Origin: Acidobacteriota bacterium | GTDB taxonomy: Bacteria > Acidobacteriota > Vicinamibacteria > Vicinamibacterales > Fen-181 | DNA: 46,784 nucleotides | Assembly (NCBI GenBank): GCA_003170135.1 | Contig: PMZR01000128.1 | Span: 1 to 46,784 of the forward strand | Reading direction: 5' to 3' | Shown here: in pieces, positions 7,162-14,750 of the stretch | Layout: each line of letters starts with the position of its first letter | Position numbering within the stretch: position 1 is the first letter of the stretch | Made by a program: the position numbers and the translations under genes | The notes under the pieces: generated by a model | Told to the model about the DNA's origin: nothing | Databases searched by the model: none | What the model saw: only the letters and a program-made list of their open reading frames with translations

Positions 7162-8490
7162 ATGAAGCGCACTGGCTTGAGCCTTATGGCAGGCGTGGCA
7201 CTGGCCGCGCTGCTTTGCGGTCCTACCCCCGCTCTGGCCCAGTCTGCCCCGCCAATGGGGACCTTGACCGGCTTCGCCGTCCTGGGCGCCTCGACGGTGA
7301 CCAATACGGGCGCGAGCAGCCTCACCGGAGATCTGGGTCTCAGCCCAGGCACCTCGGTCACCGGGTTTCCTCCCGGGGTCTTGATCGGCACGCCACACGT
7401 GGCTGACGGCGTCGCGGGGACGGCGCAGACGGATCTCACCGCGGCGTACACCAACCTGGCAGGCCAGGCGTGCACCCAGGACTTGACGGGCCAGGATCTG
7501 GGCGGAAAAACGCTCACGCCTGGCGTTTATTGTTTTTCGACGTCGGCCCAGCTGACCGGCACCCTCACGCTCAATGCCCAGGGCAACTCCGCCGCCATCT
7601 TCATTTTCAAGATCGGGAGCACGCTCACGACGGCGAGCAGCTCGTCGGTCGTCGTGATCAACGCCGCGTCGCTGTGCAACATCTTCTGGCAGGTCGGCAG
7701 CTCGGCGACCCTCGGGACAACCACGTCGTTCGCGGGGAACATTCTTGCGCAGGACAGCATCACGCTGAACACGGGCGCAAACACGACGGGTCGGCTCCTG
7801 GCGCGGACCGGAGCCGTGACGCTGGATACCAACTCGGTCACCACGGCGTGCACGGCGGGGTCGTGTCCCACGATTACGCTCTCTCCCGCGTCGTTGCCAG
7901 GCGGCACGACGGGCGTCGCCTACAGCCAGACGATTACGGGGAGCGGCGGAACGGCGCCGTACACCTTTGCGGTCACCAGCGGGTCGCTGCCGGCGGGCCT
8001 GAGCCTCTCGTCGGCCGGCGTGCTCTCGGGCACGCCCACCGCGAATGGCAGCTCCACGTTCACCGTACGAGGGACCGCCGCCGACGGGTGTTTCGGGACT
8101 CGCTCCTATACGATCAACATCGGGTGCCCGACGATCACGCTCGCTCCGGCGACGTTGCCGGGCGGCACGACGGGCGTCGCCTACAGTCAGACGATTACGG
8201 GGAGCGGCGGAACAGCGCCGTACACCTTTGCGGTCACCAGCGGGTCGCTGCCGGCGGGCCTGACGCTCACGTCGGCGGGCGTGCTGGCGGGGACGCCGAC
8301 CACCCCCGGCAGCTCCACCTTTACGATCCGCGGGACGGACGCGAACGGGTGTTTCGCGAGTCTCTCTTACACGATCGTCATGATCAGTCCCGTTCCCACG
8401 CTGCCGCAGTGGGGCGCGGCGCTGCTCGCCGCGGGACTCCTGGGCCTGGGATACCTTCGGCAACGGTGCCGGTCCTCGGGCGCCGCGTGA
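7162..8490 (+). CDS. ice-binding-like (DUF3494) adhesin with two Ig-like repeats and IPTL-CTERM tail
   Basis: 442 residues, exported. Signal peptide (about 1-27, ending ALAQ), then a DUF3494/ice-binding-like beta-solenoid domain (about 33-230: FAVLGASTVTNTG, LTGDLGLSPGTS, TLTPGVYCFSTSAQLTGTLTLNAQG, GSSATLGTTTSFAGNILA). Two nearly identical 87-residue He_PIG-type Ig repeats follow (YSQTITGSGGTAPYTFAVTSG, GVLSGTPT). The C-terminus VPTLPQWGAALLAAGLLGLGYLRQR is an IPTL-CTERM sorting signal (IPTLPQW-type motif, helix, basic end). AGAGGGAGAT supplies the Shine-Dalgarno. DUF3494 proteins bind ice or act as surface adhesins; with the Ig repeats and sorting tail, a surface-anchored adhesin is the best guess. 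It is a paralogue of the gene at 9046, which lacks the Ig repeats. Confidence 0.9.
   Translation: MKRTGLSLMAGVALAALLCGPTPALAQSAPPMGTLTGFAVLGASTVTNTGASSLTGDLGLSPGTSVTGFPPGVLIGTPHVADGVAGTAQTDLTAAYTNLAGQACTQDLTGQDLGGKTLTPGVYCFSTSAQLTGTLTLNAQGNSAAIFIFKIGSTLTTASSSSVVVINAASLCNIFWQVGSSATLGTTTSFAGNILAQDSITLNTGANTTGRLLARTGAVTLDTNSVTTACTAGSCPTITLSPASLPGGTTGVAYSQTITGSGGTAPYTFAVTSGSLPAGLSLSSAGVLSGTPTANGSSTFTVRGTAADGCFGTRSYTINIGCPTITLAPATLPGGTTGVAYSQTITGSGGTAPYTFAVTSGSLPAGLTLTSAGVLAGTPTTPGSSTFTIRGTDANGCFASLSYTIVMISPVPTLPQWGAALLAAGLLGLGYLRQRCRSSGAA
7871..8392 (+). repeat. two tandem 261-bp Ig-like (He_PIG) coding repeats
   Basis: Direct repeat with 261-bp (87-codon) period: unit 1 starts about 7871 and unit 2 about 8132. 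Long stretches are identical, for example the block coding YSQTITGSGGTAPYTF. This indicates recent internal duplication or gene conversion within the adhesin gene. Confidence 0.85.
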
Positions 8491-8517
8491 ACATCGTGAC
8501 CCAGCGCCCTGCGTCCG

Positions 8518-8898
8518 TCACCGCGGCGGGACCGGCGGCGAACTGTGTCCGTCGGCCCGGGGGATCTCCTGGACCGAAACGTGACGCGCGCCGAAGGACC
8601 GGCTCAACTCGTCGATGGCCTCCAGGCTCTTGAGCCTGGTGGAGCAGGAGAAGATGTCGATGTGCACGGTGCCGGTCTCCGGCCACGTGTGCAGGGCAGC
8701 GTGCGACTCGCTCAGGATGAGGACAGAGGTGAGGCCCGCCCCGGGAAACACGTGGGTGAGCGCCTGCAGGATCGTCGCGCCGGCGCGGGTCAGGGCCGCG
8801 ACGAAGCCGGCGCTGATGTCCTCCGGCTGCAGCGCGGCGAGGGTCTCGCACTGGCCAAGATCGGCCGAGTAGAGCACAGGCGGCGCGTGAGAGTCCAT
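8518..8898 (-). CDS. speD: S-adenosylmethionine decarboxylase proenzyme (prokaryotic SpeD)
   Basis: Pyruvoyl-dependent decarboxylase giving decarboxylated AdoMet for spermidine synthesis. The class 1B hallmark SESHAALHTWPE is present; self-cleavage is expected between Glu64 and Ser65, with His70 and Cys85 (DIFSCS) as the processing and proton-donor residues. At 126 residues it is the normal size. ATG 8898 is preferred: the divergent dyad at 8936 predicts a -10 TATATT (8913-8908) that covers the alternative ATG at 8916, so the mRNA would start within a few bases of 8898 and be almost leaderless. No speE or other polyamine gene is nearby. The gene sits between two duplicated adhesin genes and shares its operator with the second one. 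Confidence 0.93.
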   Translation of the reverse strand: MDSHAPPVLYSADLGQCETLAALQPEDISAGFVAALTRAGATILQALTHVFPGAGLTSVLILSESHAALHTWPETGTVHIDIFSCSTRLKSLEAIDELSRSFGARHVSVQEIPRADGHSSPPVPPR

Positions 8899-8935
8899 TC
8901 CGCGAGGAATATACATGACGGCAGGAGGAGCCGGG

Positions 8936-8951
8936 TGTGCAAAATTGAACA
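8936..8951. promoter_or_regulatory. Crp/Fnr-like operator site 6, bidirectional (speD / second adhesin)
   Basis: TGTGCAAAATTGAACA, centred at 8943.5. Plus-strand TAAAAT (8974-8979) and minus-strand TATATT (8913-8908) are each exactly 30.5 bp from the centre, so the dyad lies near -41.5 of both divergent promoters. Confidence 0.75.
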
Positions 8952-9045
8952 GTCGGGCTTCCCGACACTAGCATAAAATCCCACGAAAAGCGCCGATCGC
9001 GCATCGGCACCTTCGGTTTCTCCGCGACTCAGAGGGAGATGCAGC

Positions 9046-9861
9046 ATGACGCGCACTGGCTTCAGTCTCGTGGCAGGTGTGGCATTCGCCGCGCTGCTTT
9101 GCGGTCCTACCCCCGCCCTGGCCCAGACTGCCCCCCCACTGGGTTCGACGACCAGCTTCGCCGTGCTGGGCAGTTCGACGGTGACCAGTACGGGCGCGAC
9201 CAGCCTCACCGGGGATCTAGGTCTCAGCCCGGGGACCTCGGTCATCGGCTTTCCTCCCGGGATCTATTCCGGCACGCTGCACGTGGCTGACGGCGTCGCG
9301 GGGACGGCGCAGACGGATCTCACCGCGGCGTACACCAATCTGGCAGGCCAGCCGTGCACCCAGAACTTGACGGGCCAGAACCTGGGCGGCCTGACGCTCA
9401 CGCCTGGCGTTTATTGTTTTTCGACGTCGGCCCAGCTGACCGGCACCCTCACGCTCAACGCCCAGGGCAACTCCGCCGCGGTCTTCATTTTTCAGATCGG
9501 GAGCACGCTCACGACGGCGACCAACTCGTCGGTCGTCGTGATCAACGCCGCATCGCTGTGCAACATCTTCTGGCAGGTGGGCAGCTCGGCGACGCTCGGG
9601 ACCACCACGTCGTTCGCAGGAAACATTCTCGCGCAGGTGAGCGTCACGCTGAACACGGGCGCAAACGCAACAGGTCGGCTCCTGGCGCGGACCGGAGCCG
9701 TGACGCTGGATACCAACACGGTCACCACGGCGTGCACGGCGGGGACAGCCCCGGTTCCCACGCTGCCGCAGTGGGCCGCGGCGCTGCTCGCCGCGGGACT
9801 CCTGGCGCTGGGATACCGCCGACTGCGGCGCCGGTCAGCTGGCGGCGCGCGAACGGCTTGA
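9046..9861 (+). CDS. ice-binding-like (DUF3494) protein with IPTL-CTERM tail
   Basis: 271 residues: signal peptide (ending ALAQ), one DUF3494 beta-solenoid domain, then directly the IPTL-CTERM tail VPTLPQWAAALLAAGLLALGYRRLRRR. It is a close paralogue of the 7162 gene without the two Ig repeats. The promoter, 5' leader and ribosome-binding site (AGAGGGAGATGCAGC before ATG 9046) are also duplicated, so the whole unit was copied and speD now lies between the copies. The leader of each copy can form a short hairpin (CCGAT...ATCGG here; CCGAT...GTCGG, with a wobble pair, in the first copy). It ends in a strong intrinsic terminator at 9878. Likely a shorter-stalk surface version of the same adhesin. 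Confidence 0.9.
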   Translation: MTRTGFSLVAGVAFAALLCGPTPALAQTAPPLGSTTSFAVLGSSTVTSTGATSLTGDLGLSPGTSVIGFPPGIYSGTLHVADGVAGTAQTDLTAAYTNLAGQPCTQNLTGQNLGGLTLTPGVYCFSTSAQLTGTLTLNAQGNSAAVFIFQIGSTLTTATNSSVVVINAASLCNIFWQVGSSATLGTTTSFAGNILAQVSVTLNTGANATGRLLARTGAVTLDTNTVTTACTAGTAPVPTLPQWAAALLAAGLLALGYRRLRRRSAGGARTA

Positions 9862-9877
9862 GGCACGGAAGGTATGA

Positions 9878-9920
9878 CGGGATGATCCGCGTGGAGCACG
9901 CGGATCATCCCGTGTTTCTC
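9878..9920 (+). terminator. strong intrinsic terminator after the second adhesin gene
   Basis: Perfect 16-bp stem CGGGATGATCCGCGTG (9878-9893) and CACGCGGATCATCCCG (9897-9912) with a 3-nt GAG loop, followed by TGTTTCTC. It lies 17 bp after the stop codon. Confidence 0.85.
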
Positions 9921-10020
9921 GACGAGTCTCAGCGACACGCCGGCCCGGCCGAGGCGACATCGACGGACCGGACCTTGTCTACGGCCAGCTTGTACACCGG
10001 CCGCGTCATTTCGAGCGACG

Positions 10021-10170
10021 ACGAGGATCCCGTCGTTCCCGTATGCCACCCCCTCTGCGCCGATCGTGACGAAGAAAGACAGCGTGCGCTGGCAGAAGAC
10101 CCTCTCGGCGCTGGAACAGTTGAAACTGGTGTCGCCGGCGGTCGTGGCACCCGGCCCTGCCAAGTACTAA
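10021..10170 (+). pseudogene. possible remnant of a gene 3' end
   Basis: In frame 1 the DNA is open from 9886 to a TAA at 10168-10170. Its last 35 codons read like a genuine C-terminus (KKDSVRWQKTLSALEQLKLV... ending GPAKY), with coding-like GC-rich third positions. There is no ATG and no ribosome-binding site; only a GTG at 10066 could start a 34-residue peptide. I cannot identify the parent family. The rest of 9913-10198 shows nothing else I can support. Confidence 0.3.
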
Positions 10171-10198
10171 CCTCTCCGGATTCAGGTGACATGGTGAC

Positions 10199-10408
10199 AT
10201 GATGCGGATGATTGCATTCGTGCTGCTCGCGGCCGGCGTCCTGGCCCTCGTGTACGGCGGGTTCAGCTACACGAAGCAGACCCATGACGCGAAGGTGGGC
10301 CCGCTGGAGTTCTCCATCAGCGAGAAGCAACGGGTCAACGTGCCGGTGTGGGCGGGAGTGGGGCTGGTCGTCGCCGGCGCGGGACTCCTGCTCGCCCGGA
10401 AGAAGTAA
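10199..10408 (+). CDS. small two-helix membrane protein (DUF3185-like)
   Basis: 69 residues: helix 1 (MIAFVLLAAGVLALVYGGFSY), a short loop SYTKQTHDAKVGPLEFSISEK, then helix 2 (VPVWAGVGLVVAGAGLLLARKK). This plan, with the conserved YGGFSYTK and GPLEFS segments, matches a widespread small envelope protein of unknown function. Start at 10199 (or the adjacent ATG 10202) with GGTGA upstream. No copy of the local operator is found in front. It converges on the PBP gene. Confidence 0.75.
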   Translation: MMRMIAFVLLAAGVLALVYGGFSYTKQTHDAKVGPLEFSISEKQRVNVPVWAGVGLVVAGAGLLLARKK

Positions 10409-10470
10409 CGCGGCGTCACTACCGGGGCGGACGACCTGCCGAAGACGCCGGGACATGGCGCAGCGACGCG

Positions 10471-12810
10471 TCAGAACGGTCGTATGCCGGGCGCCGCTCG
10501 CGTACGACCGGCCGCGGTCGCGCTGTGCGGATTGACCAGGAGCGATTTGAGAGGTCCCGGGCCCAGCCGCTCGGCGGGGCTCGGATCCGGCACTGCCCGC
10601 AGCGCCTGCACCGCCAGGTACTGATCGATCCCGTCTTCGATCTCGCGGGGGAAGCGGGGCGCCTGCCCGACGAGTTGGTCCTTGTAGAGCGCCAGCATGA
10701 TCTCGCGGAAGATCGGCAGCGCCGCGCGCCCGCCGGTCTCCTTCCCTCCCAGCGGATGATCGTCGTCGAATCCGATCCGGACCGCCACGGTGATTCCGTG
10801 CGTCCCGTAGGTGGATCCCACGAACAGCGCATCGCGGAACTCGCTCGTCGTCCCGGTCTTGCCCATCACCGCGATCGGAAAGTCGCGGCCGTCGAGACTG
10901 TGGGCGGTGCCGTCGGGCAGGCGGACCACGCCCCGGAGCCCCTCCTGGATCGAGTGCAGGGCCGGGGAATCGATCTCCCGACCGCCGCGCGGCGCCTCGT
11001 ACAGCCCTTCGCCGGAAACGTCGGTCACGCGATCGACGACGTACGGTTCCGCCAGCACGCCCGAGGCGATGGCGCGGTAGACGTTCGCCAATTCCACCAG
11101 GCGCACCTCGGATGCGCCGAGCGCCGTGCTGATGTAGGGTTGCAGCGGCGTGCGGATCCCCATCTCGTGAGCGGTCCGGATCACCGAGTCCACGCCGATC
11201 TCACGGGTGATCCACACGGCCACGGCATTGCGCGACTCGGCCAGGGCCTGGCGCATCGGGATCGGGCCCTTGAACTTGTTGTCGTAATTGGCAATCCACT
11301 TGACGCCGCCCTCGCCTCCGAACGGCACGCCGATCGGTTCGTCGGGCACCTCGGTGTCCAGATCCATGCCCGACTCGAACGCGGCCAGGTACACCAGCGG
11401 TTTCATGGCGGAGCCCGGTTGGCGCAGCGAGCCGGTGACGCGGTTGTAGTCGGAGTAGCGCGTCTGGCGATCTCTGAAGACCCGCCGTCCGCCCGCCTCG
11501 GCCATGACCGCCGCGTCCGCGTTCCGCAGCACGACGACCGAGCCCTGGATCAACCCCTTCCCTTTGGGGTGCCGCTTCTCGTACAGGGCCAGGCCGTGCT
11601 CGAGGGCCACGTTCACGATCGCCTGCACGCGCGCGTCGATGGTCGAGCGGACCACGATCCGTCCCTGGAACAGGTCTTCGATGCCGAAGCGATCCCCGCC
11701 ATTCAGGGTCAGTTGGTCGAGGACGTGCTCGATCGCGGAGGGCGCGTCGGTCTTGATTGCGCTGACGGGGGCGACGCGGATCGGTTCGCCCTGGCAGCGC
11801 GTCGCGACGCTCTGGGGGATGTACCCGTTGCGCGCCATCAGGGCCAGAATCTGATTGCGTCGGCCCAGTGTCCGCTGGTTGCCGGGCACGGGCGCGTAGC
11901 TCTGCGGCGACTTGCTGATGGCAGCCAGCAGCGCGGCGTTGCCCGCGTCGGCGGCGGTGTAGGCCGACAGGCTCTTGCCGAAATAGTATTCGGACGCGGC
12001 GGCGAAGCCGTAGCGGCCGTTGCCCAGGTAGATGAAGCTGGCGTAGCGGGCAAAGATCTCGCGCTTGCCCTGCTCCTGCGACCCATACCGCCGGCGCATC
12101 TCCCGTTCGAGCCAGAGCGTCAGGCGCACCTCCTCCATTTTCCGAAGCAGCTTGTTCATGGCGGAGGCCCCAAGGACCATCGAGAGGAGCCGCGGCGGGG
12201 CCATGCCGGCGTGGAAGAGCGCATCCGCGTCGGGGCGACTCGTAATCTGCTGCAGGAAGTAGCCGCGGACGAGCTGCTGCGTGAGGGTCGAGCCTCCTTG
12301 CGGCAGCAGCAGCCGCAACCCATGGCCGCCCTTCCACCATTCACTGAGGGAGCGCACCACGGTCTTCTGCACCACCCGCGGCAGCGCAAGGTAGTCCACA
12401 CCGGAATGAGAGAAGAAGCTCTTGTCCTCGGCGGACAGGATGGCCTGGCGCAGGATGGGAGGCACCTCGTCGTAGGTCACGACGTGGCGGTACTGGCGGG
12501 CCAGCTCGATGAGGATCCGTCCGTGGGCATCATAGACAAGGCCGGTCGAAGGGGGGGCGAAACGGATGAACGGCTCGAGATCGGGGAGGCCGCTGCGGTC
12601 GAAGTAGACGTGGTACACGAGCCACGCGCCTGGGAGCAGGACCGACGCGGCGACCGAGAGAGGGATGGAGAGGAGCAGGCGTCGGCGCCATGCCGCGGCC
12701 CTCAGCGTCGCGGCCAGACGCCTCGCCGCGCAAAGGCGTCTCATGAGCCCCAGACTGACGCGGTGCGTGAAGGGCTCGCCGTCTGCGTCACGGGGGTGAT
12801 CGAAATCCAC
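10471..12810 (-). CDS. bifunctional class A penicillin-binding protein (PBP1-type)
   Basis: 779 residues. A cytoplasmic N-terminus and one transmembrane helix (LLLSIPLSVAASVLLPGAWLVYHVYF, about 45-70) precede a GT51 glycosyltransferase domain, with the catalytic Glu in AEDKSFFSHSGVDY and the PQGGSTLTQQLVRGYF motif. The transpeptidase domain has the SxxK motif in PGSAMKPLVYLAAFE, the SxN motif in ESRNAVA and the KTG motif in GKTGTTSEF. It polymerises and cross-links peptidoglycan in the periplasm. The GT domain carries an unusual insertion between the QLVR and EMRRRYG blocks (LLSMVLGASAMNKLLRKMEEVRL). GTG 12810 has GAGGGTG upstream. Transcribed from the operator at 12979, separately from the kinase genes behind it. 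Confidence 0.93.
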   Translation of the reverse strand: MDFDHPRDADGEPFTHRVSLGLMRRLCAARRLAATLRAAAWRRRLLLSIPLSVAASVLLPGAWLVYHVYFDRSGLPDLEPFIRFAPPSTGLVYDAHGRILIELARQYRHVVTYDEVPPILRQAILSAEDKSFFSHSGVDYLALPRVVQKTVVRSLSEWWKGGHGLRLLLPQGGSTLTQQLVRGYFLQQITSRPDADALFHAGMAPPRLLSMVLGASAMNKLLRKMEEVRLTLWLEREMRRRYGSQEQGKREIFARYASFIYLGNGRYGFAAASEYYFGKSLSAYTAADAGNAALLAAISKSPQSYAPVPGNQRTLGRRNQILALMARNGYIPQSVATRCQGEPIRVAPVSAIKTDAPSAIEHVLDQLTLNGGDRFGIEDLFQGRIVVRSTIDARVQAIVNVALEHGLALYEKRHPKGKGLIQGSVVVLRNADAAVMAEAGGRRVFRDRQTRYSDYNRVTGSLRQPGSAMKPLVYLAAFESGMDLDTEVPDEPIGVPFGGEGGVKWIANYDNKFKGPIPMRQALAESRNAVAVWITREIGVDSVIRTAHEMGIRTPLQPYISTALGASEVRLVELANVYRAIASGVLAEPYVVDRVTDVSGEGLYEAPRGGREIDSPALHSIQEGLRGVVRLPDGTAHSLDGRDFPIAVMGKTGTTSEFRDALFVGSTYGTHGITVAVRIGFDDDHPLGGKETGGRAALPIFREIMLALYKDQLVGQAPRFPREIEDGIDQYLAVQALRAVPDPSPAERLGPGPLKSLLVNPHSATAAGRTRAAPGIRPF

Positions 12811-12978
12811 GGCAACACACCCTCATCTGGGCGCCCGCGGCATGGATCGCACCCGCTGGCGTCCGGGCCCTGCTCGCCGGGCCCAGACCTGGCCCTCCTT
12901 CTCGACGTCGCGCCAGAGTGGCACGCGATCGATCGGACGGGCCGCTATGCCATCCTAGGCGTTGGGCTCCGCCGTGTC

Positions 12979-12994
12979 TGTGTCGTTGTGCACA
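12979..12994. promoter_or_regulatory. Crp/Fnr-like operator site 7 (PBP promoter)
   Basis: TGTGTCGTTGTGCACA, centred at 12986.5. Minus-strand TAGGAT (12957-12952) lies 29.5 bp away. The predicted leader to GTG 12810 is about 135 nt. Confidence 0.55.
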
Positions 12995-13067
12995 GGTGCG
13001 AAGGCCGCTTCGCCTCGTCACGACGCGGTGGGTTGGAAGCTGATCGTGCGGGTGTCGAGCGTCCGCG

Positions 13068-13820
13068 TCAGCCCGTCGAGGTCGGCCGGGCGGACGGCTC
13101 GGCGTCGAGAAACGCCCCGATCTGCGACCGCAGGTTCTGCTGGATCCGATTGACCGGCAACCGTGCGTCGACGACGCGGAAGTTGAACTCGGTCGCGAGC
13201 GCCGCATATTCGCGCAGCAACTTCGTCTGGTACGTCCGGAAACTGTCGTAGATGTCGTCGCCCAGCTTCATGTCCATGCCCGATTCCCAGAAATCCATGC
13301 CGCGCGACTCGAGCACGCGCCGGGCCAGCGTGTCCACGCCGATCTTCATGTAGAAGACCAGGTGCGGGACAATCGCGAAGTCGTACAGGTTCCGCAGCCA
13401 CCGGCGGTCCACGCCCCTCACGCGGGCCCGCGCGATCGCGGTGAAGATGTACCGATCCGCGAGGACGATGAAGCCGGCCTTGAGCGCGGGGATGATCTCC
13501 TTCTCGAGGCGGTCGGCGAAGTCGATCGCGTACAGCAGCACGAAGGTCAGCTTGTTCAGCGTGTTGCTGGCCTTGGCCAGGTCGATCGTCGGGTGCATCA
13601 GGATCGATCGCGTCCAGCCGGTCTCGACGACGCCGTATCCCCTCACCTCGAGCCACTCGCGCAGGAGCTTGATCTGCGTGGATCGGCCGATGCCGTCGGT
13701 TCCCTCGATCGCGATGATCTTGCCCGGGCAGTTCTCGATCGACAGGTACGGCAGCCCGCACCCGTAGTACGTCCCGGGCTGGGCTCCGCCCGGCGCCAGG
13801 ATGTCAGCCTCACTCGCCAC
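13068..13820 (-). CDS. thymidylate-kinase-like protein with Arg in the Walker A lysine position
   Basis: 250 residues of the dTMP kinase-like P-loop family. The P-loop reads EGTDGIGRSTQ, with Arg46 (codon CGA) where the family has an invariant Lys. The LADRYIFTAIARARVRG segment corresponds to the DR(Y/W) dTMP-binding motif. GTG 13820 has GGAGG upstream and overlaps the stop of the intact paralogue (13810-14487) by 11 bp, so the two are translationally coupled. The long N-terminal extension (about 30 residues before the first strand) is unusual. The substitution suggests a weak or inactive kinase, possibly a regulatory or structural partner of its paralogue. Whether either phosphorylates dTMP is not certain. 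Confidence 0.8.
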   Translation of the reverse strand: MASEADILAPGGAQPGTYYGCGLPYLSIENCPGKIIAIEGTDGIGRSTQIKLLREWLEVRGYGVVETGWTRSILMHPTIDLAKASNTLNKLTFVLLYAIDFADRLEKEIIPALKAGFIVLADRYIFTAIARARVRGVDRRWLRNLYDFAIVPHLVFYMKIGVDTLARRVLESRGMDFWESGMDMKLGDDIYDSFRTYQTKLLREYAALATEFNFRVVDARLPVNRIQQNLRSQIGAFLDAEPSARPTSTG

Positions 13821-14487
13821 GGTTCGCCTCCAGTTGTTCGGACACCAGCGCCCGCACCGTCCGCTGCTGATCGGAGATGCTGCCGACCGCGTCCACGACG
13901 TGGAGGCCGAACTCGCCCACCAGCGTCTCGTACTCGGCCAGTACGCGTCGCTGGAACAGGCGGAAGCTCTCGACGGGATCGGCGCTCCATCGCATGTCCA
14001 TGCCCGCCTCGTAGAATTTCAGCTTGACCCGCCGGGCCATCAGGCGCTCGATCGACACCTCGATCGGCACGCGGAAATACAGCACCAGGTCCGGCCGGAC
14101 GGCGAACTCGTAGAGGTCGCGCACCCACGCGCGGTCGACGCCGCGCGCGACATCGCGCGCAAACGCCGTGTAGGCGTAGCGATCGGCGAGCACGGTCATG
14201 CCGGCCTTGAGCGGCGGCACGATCTTGTAGGTCAGCCGGTCCGCGAAATCCGTCGCGTGCAGGAGGCTGAAGGTCATCGGCGTCAGCAGGTTCTTCTTCT
14301 TGCCGGCCTTGGTCGCCGCCTTCACGAGCATCGACGAGTTCCATTCCGTGACGAACACGCGCTGCCCCGCGGCCGCCAGCCACTTCGCCAGCAGATCGAG
14401 CTGCGTCGACTTGCCCGATCCGTCGATGCCCTCGACGACGACCAGGCGGCCCGGGTACCGGTGGGGCGTCTTCAGCATTCCGCGCAC
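13810..14487 (-). CDS. thymidylate-kinase-like protein, intact P-loop
   Basis: 225 residues. Walker A EGIDGSGKSTQ (Lys26), LADRYAYTAFARDVARGVDRAWVRDLYEFAVRPDLVLYFRVP in the DR motif/LID region. It is clearly paralogous to the downstream kinase-like gene across most of its length (ADRLxxxIxPxLKAGxxxLADRY, SGMDM/AGMDM). GTG 14487 is chosen because AGGAGA lies 6 bp upstream; ATG 14478 and an upstream frame to 14535 are alternatives. Most likely phosphorylates a nucleoside monophosphate, but the pair differs enough from housekeeping Tmk that another substrate is possible. I see no copy of the local operator at a credible distance for this strand. Confidence 0.8.
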   Translation of the reverse strand: MRGMLKTPHRYPGRLVVVEGIDGSGKSTQLDLLAKWLAAAGQRVFVTEWNSSMLVKAATKAGKKKNLLTPMTFSLLHATDFADRLTYKIVPPLKAGMTVLADRYAYTAFARDVARGVDRAWVRDLYEFAVRPDLVLYFRVPIEVSIERLMARRVKLKFYEAGMDMRWSADPVESFRLFQRRVLAEYETLVGEFGLHVVDAVGSISDQQRTVRALVSEQLEANRGE

Positions 14488-14635
14488 GGAACTCTCCTGG
14501 CTCGACGCGACCGCCACCGCGCCCACGGCCGGCACAGGTGGCGCACCTGGAGCACGCTGTCAGGCAGCTGAAGCGCAACGAGTGCTGAGGCGAACCTTCC
14601 GCTGAGGCGCGTGTCTTCCGATGCGAGCGTGTCGG

Positions 14636-14651
14636 TGTCGCTTTGAGCACA
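14636..14651. promoter_or_regulatory. degenerate Crp/Fnr-like operator site 8
   Basis: TGTCGCTTTGAGCACA keeps only the TGT-N10-ACA core, but TAGGCT (14674-14679) sits exactly 30.5 bp from its centre on the plus strand. It would drive the coiled-coil gene at 14751. Confidence 0.4.
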
Positions 14652-14661
14652 CCTCTCGTGC

Positions 14662-14698
14662 GTCCCTGTCTGGTAGGCTGACGCACAGAGACAGGGAC
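14662..14698. promoter_or_regulatory. 10-bp inverted repeat spanning the coiled-coil gene promoter
   Basis: GTCCCTGTCT (14662-14671) and AGACAGGGAC (14689-14698) are perfectly complementary with a 17-nt spacer. The -10 hexamer TAGGCT and the predicted start site lie within or beside the element. It could be a second operator (repressor) overlapping the promoter. Confidence 0.5.
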
Positions 14699-14750
14699 AG
14701 GTTGACTTGTCGGTCGCCGAAGGTCGCGCGACCGCGAGACAGGAATTCAC

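Noticed and set aside
10130..10145. Possible dyad element TGTCGCCGGCGGTCGT before the small membrane protein gene
   Set aside because: Only the left TGT fits and the right arm is missing, so I do not count the gene as part of the set although TAACCT lies at a suitable distance.
10348..13251. Long plus-strand open frame antisense to the PBP gene
   Set aside because: Its translation is Arg/Gly/His-rich with no recognisable domain; the opposite strand encodes a class A PBP with all active-site motifs. Such mirror frames are usual in GC-rich DNA.
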